Below are positions 59,301 to 64,000 of a stretch of 64,000 bases of DNA, piece after piece (the stretch's first letter is position 1; each line of letters opens with the position of its first letter). The stretch is from Spirodela intermedia (Eukaryota > Streptophyta > Magnoliopsida > Alismatales > Araceae), in contig LR746268.1 of assembly GCA_902729315.2 (NCBI GenBank), positions 1,203,501 to 1,267,500 of the forward strand, in the 5' to 3' direction. A program made the position numbers and the translations under genes. Under the pieces are notes generated by a model, which saw nothing but the letters and a program-made list of their open reading frames with translations, did no database searches and was not told the origin of the DNA.

Positions 59301-62300
59301 TAATTATCGGCCTTATTTCAGAACAGTCTCTAGAATGAGCGAATCATTGTCTGCCACACCAAACTCTTCTTCGGGAACCGTTCTCACATGACGCGCTTGG
59401 AATATCTTCTTTCGGGATAACTAGTAAACCAGAACCGGAAACAGCTTTACCCTTGCCATTTCTAAGAACTTATCACCTTCGAATCTCTTGACCGCCTGCC
59501 GGAACAATCGTCGGCCTCACTTACAACTTGCGGCAACCTTTGTATGCCCTTCCGGTTCGGAGTTTACGTCGGTTCAGGCCAGGGATTGTTCAGTACAGAT
59601 CTCTGGGCCCCGCCCCGTTGATATCCTCTGGTTATCCATGTTTACATCTTATCCACCCTGGAACGGCTTTGTCAACCTCAACTATATTAATCCCGCGTCG
59701 TTCTTTCTTGTCTAGCCTTACACCGGCGGCTATCCAATCATCGCATCGTCAGCAGACCGCGACGCGATGGACACGACCTGATTTCCTGCCCAGATTTTTT
59801 TTCCATTGAAGTCAACCCTAGGGTTATCCGCTAGAATCACATAACGACATCGTACACACATCGTTGACCAGATTTTCGGACGGCCCGCGTTTCATGGATC
59901 CCGGGGTTTGAATTCCGAATGTCAACGCTGTCGACGGTTGTCAGCTTCAATGGGATATCGCACTTAGTATTTCATATCCTAAGGTCTTACGGTCGCACCA
60001 ACAATTCTCGCGGGAGAGATCTATGCCAGCCTCCAAACTGGGAGAAAAGGCGACGGATGTAGCGAAAACGCCAGTGAAGACTCAATGAAAGGCTGAAGGG
60101 CGCCGACAATTCATTGGGACTTTACTGAATTCCGTGGGTTCTAGAACAAATTTTTTGAAACATGTTTCGATCAAAAGCTGCTGAAAACGATGTCGGAAAT
60201 TTTCAGATCTCACATCGAACAGCATATAATGTGGGTGAAAACATTTTTCGTACTTTTTTCAGTTAATCATTGGTAGAGATTCTTTTCGGAATGATATTGA
60301 CTAGATTGTACCTCTAGTCTAAGAAATCGAAGTATTAAAATCTAAATAATAGTTTCATTATTTTAATGTTGGCACGTTGAGTCGGCTAATAAACTAATTA
60401 TTTGGATGAATGGTGAGTATCACATAGGGTGACGTGTATACTTTTCTTATAGAAAATCTGTAATTGGAGGAAATCACTTCTAAATAAAATGGTACACTTG
60501 CCGTAATAAACTGAGTGAAGTTTAAGAGTCAAGGTTAATGACAAAAAAGACTGACTCTAGGAGCAATGCAATTAAAGCACATCTAATAAGCTCTTCTAGT
60601 AGAAGAATCATTTATCCCCCCTTTCTACTCAATCATGTTATTTTTATTTCATGATTTTCAGGATATAGTACTTGACGAATATTGGAAAGCACCCCTGAAA
60701 CAAGGGCAATATTTTGACGAGTTTTTAATTTCAGTGACAATATCATCCTCTGCGTTCAAATCCGTATTCTGGACCACCTCCAAATGAATTGAATTAAATA
60801 TTGTGCATTGTTTGAAGACTTCATACGATGTTTATGGGTTTTTTTTTCGATGATATGTCAGAGAAGAATATAACTTGACAAAGTTTATTTTTTTAATGAG
60901 TCAAACTAACAAAGGAACAGTAGTTATGTGAATCAGACGTGCTCCATGATTAAAACTACTCATAATATAGAACTACATGAATATATGAGAAAACTTTGGT
61001 AAAAATGCTGATAATTACTGACAGGAGGAAATCTTTTCATGTGGGCTGCTAAAATAAAGTAAAGAGAGACATAAAGAGTGAAGACACAAAAATAAATCAC
61101 AACTGTTTAAGACAACTACCTAATGAAAACAACTGGCTTTACAAATATGCAAATGGAAATGTATGGTTTCACTTTCATATATGGTGAGGGAAGCTATAAT
61201 AATAGATCTGTTTATGAAATTTTTGGCAACAAAGTTAATTGAGCAATCTTTCATCGGTTTAAAGGAAAGGATAATTTTTAAAACAGAATTATACAATACT
61301 TGGTTCCATTATCCTCAAAAATAATCTACACTGATTTCCAATGATCAAAAACTCTATTATTGCTTCCATGAGAAATATTTTTTCAAAATATAATTTTTTA
61401 TAGTTAGTTGATTTTAAATTAGAGAGCCTGGTACTTAATAGTAAATGAAACTCTGAAAGTTATAGTATGGACTGAATGAAACCTATCTTGAATTATCAAC
61501 AAAATGTAATCCGCATTTGAAGCGTCTGCGGGGGTGATCGTGGTTACTGCAGTGTTCATTTAAACCATGCGTTTTATCTCCTAATTAATACAAAGTATTT
61601 AAAATTTTCCCTCTCCGGTGAGGTGAATGAAGAGGAATATTTTGTAGGCAATACAAATGGTGTACAACTTGGAGTAAATTATTGCCCTAAAAGGTTGTAA
61701 AAAGAATTGCGATCCAACTGGAAATTATTTCTCAATGAGAGAGACAGGAGGCTAAATTTTAAAAACCATTGAACTGGATGTTACTCTAAGCTAGAAGTGA
61801 ATTAAACAATGAGATTTAAACCATTTTATTAAGGAGCCAAAGTCAACCTATTTTTTCGGGAATGGATGTTACTAAGCATAGACTGAATAATTTCGGATTC
61901 CAAAAAAATTTAAAAATTTGATAAATTTCTAGTGGACATTAAGTTTTTTAAATGAATACTTTTCGAAGTTGATCAAACAGAAATAATCCTATTGAAGAAA
62001 AATCCAAGTGAGTAAACACCATAGAAATTATGTACAGCATTTTATATTTTGTGGCACATCTAATGTGACATCTAGAAGGGCTTCACGGACGTAAGGTGGC
62101 CTAAAAAAATTTCAACCTTCGGTTAATATTCAATTTTAAATTTTAACTGATAACTTCTCTTACAATTTAATTTCGTGAGTATCCTCCGCTCTCTGGCACT
62201 GGTACGAGATTAACTATCTAAACCAGCCCTCTAGAGAACGCCCCTGCTTTGTGGCTGGTCTAAAATCTGAGACATTTGCGTCTCGGTTGGCAGATCTGGC

Positions 62301-62980
62301 TGTCGTCATTTTAGTTAGTATTGTTGCGGCAATATTTCTGCGCTTAGATCGGGGGGATACTCCGACAAAAAGAAATGGCCGACATCACTCTTTCGAAGGA
62401 TAAGGACCACCTTTAAAATGGAGACCTGGGCATTGTTGGCAAAAGAGATAGCAGGCGAACTCCCGCTACACAAAAAGCCATTAGAACACATCCATGCAGT
62501 CCTCTTTAAGGATGGTTAAGATCGAGAACATATGAGGACATATTCAATACCTAATCTGCCAATCCGCCAAGCCAATCTTGACAGAAAATGCGTATTCTTA
62601 AAACCATCCTTCTCCTATTTTCCATTCCGTACTTGACATCAGCAGCAACTACATCACCAACTGGGGAAGAAGCCCATCTGAAGAACGCAATAGAATTAGT
62701 TGATTAATCTAATGTTTTCATACTTAAAATATTGGACAACCTGTTCGTCCATTTATTCCCGATTTCATAAATGGGAAGGAATTTTATCATTATGTTGATC
62801 CGTCTTAAATTTAACGTCACGCAATCACCTACCATGGTAAAGGGTACTCGTTGACGTCGCCAGCTAGAGTTTACATGTGAAGAAAGATAATCAAGTTCCA
62901 GGATTTTGACCTTTGAAATTCCATCGGTACTGGTCAACGTCAGATGAGGTGCACGCTTGATGACAGTTCAGAGGCACATA
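56301..62980. other. Long unique intergenic stretch without recognised genes
   Basis: About 6.7 kb with few repeats and many CpG words from about 57000 to 60200, then AT-rich to 62980. ORFs of 60-93 codons (for example 57504-57707 minus, 58721-58936 minus, 59528-59809 plus) have no domain, no intron structure and no partner exon. It contains neither obvious transposon signatures nor remnants of the patatin genes. Confidence 0.4.
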
Positions 62981-63325
62981 TTCCAGGTTAACTACCTACC
63001 ACCCTCCGTTCACGTACGGTCACACCTACAATTCTTAGGCTAAGTCGTCGCTAGCATACGGACCTTTGTCTATGAACTTCTCTTCTAATGCGAGAAAAGT
63101 CCTTCCGCGTACCCAAGAAAGCTATAAATATAGAGCAAACAATTTTACTCATCATTCCATCATTCGGGATAGGAAGAGGAGCAGAAAATTCCGCAGAACA
63201 CCTGATTTCCTTTTCCTTTTCCTTTCATACGCCATAGAAAAAAATTTTAGCTGGTATGTGTGACCCTTGAGATCTATCACTTAAACAAGGAGAAAGCCAA
63301 AGAGAACACCATCAAGATTCATGAG
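62981..63325 (+). promoter_or_regulatory. Promoter and leader of patatin-like gene 2
   Basis: CACCTACAATTCTT lies at 63023-63036, and GCTATAAATATAGAGCA with its TATA box at 63121-63137. The second block is identical over 17 bases to the TATA block of patatin gene 1. A short upstream ORF (ATG TGT GAC CCT TGA, 63256-63270) lies in the expected 5' leader. Confidence 0.7.
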
Positions 63326-63951
63326 ATGGCTTGCGGGAAGCTTATCACCATTTTAAGTATCGATGGTGGAGGAGTTAGAGGAATTATTCCTGCGACTATT
63401 CTCACCTTCTTGGAGTCGGAACTTCAGGTATGTAAACTAGTTTTCGAAAGAAAGATAAGAGCTCGTTCGTGCCTATCTGCACCTTTTCACGACCTAAATG
63501 AATCATCTTCTCATCGATCTGCGGCTCCGCAATGAATACCACTTCGTATTCCACACAAGCAGAGTGTCCGTACGATTGAATCCTTGCGTCCTATTAAAGA
63601 GCCCCTGGATGTTTACTTGCACCTCTTTTATGCCTAACCTGAACCCTTTTCCACACATTTTTAACATACAAAAATGTTATGTCAGACAAGAGAAAGCTGC
63701 CCGTTGTTGTTGCCATACGATAAGTCCTGGCATTGGGATGAAACGGTGTGTTTCTCTTGAATGTTGCAGAAGCTTGACGGGGACGGAGCAAGATTGGCTG
63801 ACTACTTTGATGTGATAGCGGGGACAAGTACTGGGGGCCTTATAGCATCCATGCTAGCAGCACCAGATGGAGAAAATCGTCCTCTCCTTAGGGCTGAAGA
63901 AATCAAATCTTTCTTCCTAGTCAATAGTGATAAAATCTTCCGACAGCGTTG
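63326..63951 (+). CDS. Patatin-like lipid acyl hydrolase, first two exons (runs off the window)
   Basis: Exon 1 is 63326-63427 and exon 2 is 63770-63951. Both end at GT donors, and exon 2 has the same length (182 bp) and phase as its paralogue at 45764. The start is [19 protein letters not shown]; the in-frame sequence upstream has no ATG. The oxyanion loop DGGGVRG and the nucleophile motif [13 protein letters not shown] are intact, with Ser encoded by AGT at 63827-63829. Exon 2 continues [13 protein letters not shown] and ends FRQRW. The remaining exons, including the catalytic Asp, lie beyond 64000. The protein lacks the ~28-residue N-terminal extension of gene 1. It probably encodes an active acyl hydrolase of the pPLAII/patatin type. 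Confidence 0.9.
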
Positions 63952-64000
63952 GTAATAAGAACAATGATACCTATGGTTAAGAGATAGTGGAAGTAAAAAC

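Noticed and set aside
63260-63325. 22-residue N-terminal extension of patatin gene 2
   Set aside because: It starts with GTG, not ATG; the first in-frame ATG is at 63326.

Overview
The window is nuclear DNA of a flowering plant, most likely a monocot. The reasons are multi-exon genes with GT-AG introns, a GC-rich single-exon family-1 glycosyltransferase, abundant (CT)n/(GA)n microsatellites, and an AT-rich bulk made of decayed Ty1/copia and Ty3/gypsy LTR retrotransposons. The species cannot be fixed from the sequence alone.

Left genic part (1-16.2 kb): the last two exons of a farnesol-dehydrogenase-like (FLDH) SDR gene (+, 595-1150); a complete 7-exon DUF829/TMEM53-like alpha/beta-hydrolase gene (-, 2767-8335); and, divergent from it across a 1.9-kb shared intergenic region, a 7-exon gene (+, 10251-16207) for a single-pass membrane protein with an eight-cysteine PAN/apple-like C-terminus.

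Middle (17-43 kb): mostly repeats. In order: an LTR element with a probable 3.1-kb LTR carrying a 34-bp minisatellite; a 1.68-kb solo LTR with a perfect target-site duplication; a reversed gag remnant; an intact UDP-glycosyltransferase gene (28067-29536) surrounded by decayed copies of its own flank and N-terminus; a dead copia element with an in-frame 123-bp triplication; a ~7-kb Ty3 element (33220-40216) abutting the copia; a reversed copia 3' end; and more repeats.

Right part (44-64 kb): two patatin-like lipid acyl hydrolase paralogues in tandem, about 15.5 kb apart. The first (45027-47861) is complete, but its catalytic serine is replaced by glycine (GTGTG). The second (63326 to the window edge) keeps the canonical GTSTG. 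Between them lie another solo LTR of the Ty3 family, a 43-bp tandem repeat, a 5'-truncated copia with RT/RNase H, a probable second copia LTR, and about 7 kb of unique, unassigned sequence. The two patatin genes share a TATA block and an upstream 12-mer.

No CRISPR array, tRNA or rRNA gene was found. No operon-like co-operation between genes is expected. The real clusters are the decayed UGT cluster and the patatin pair.
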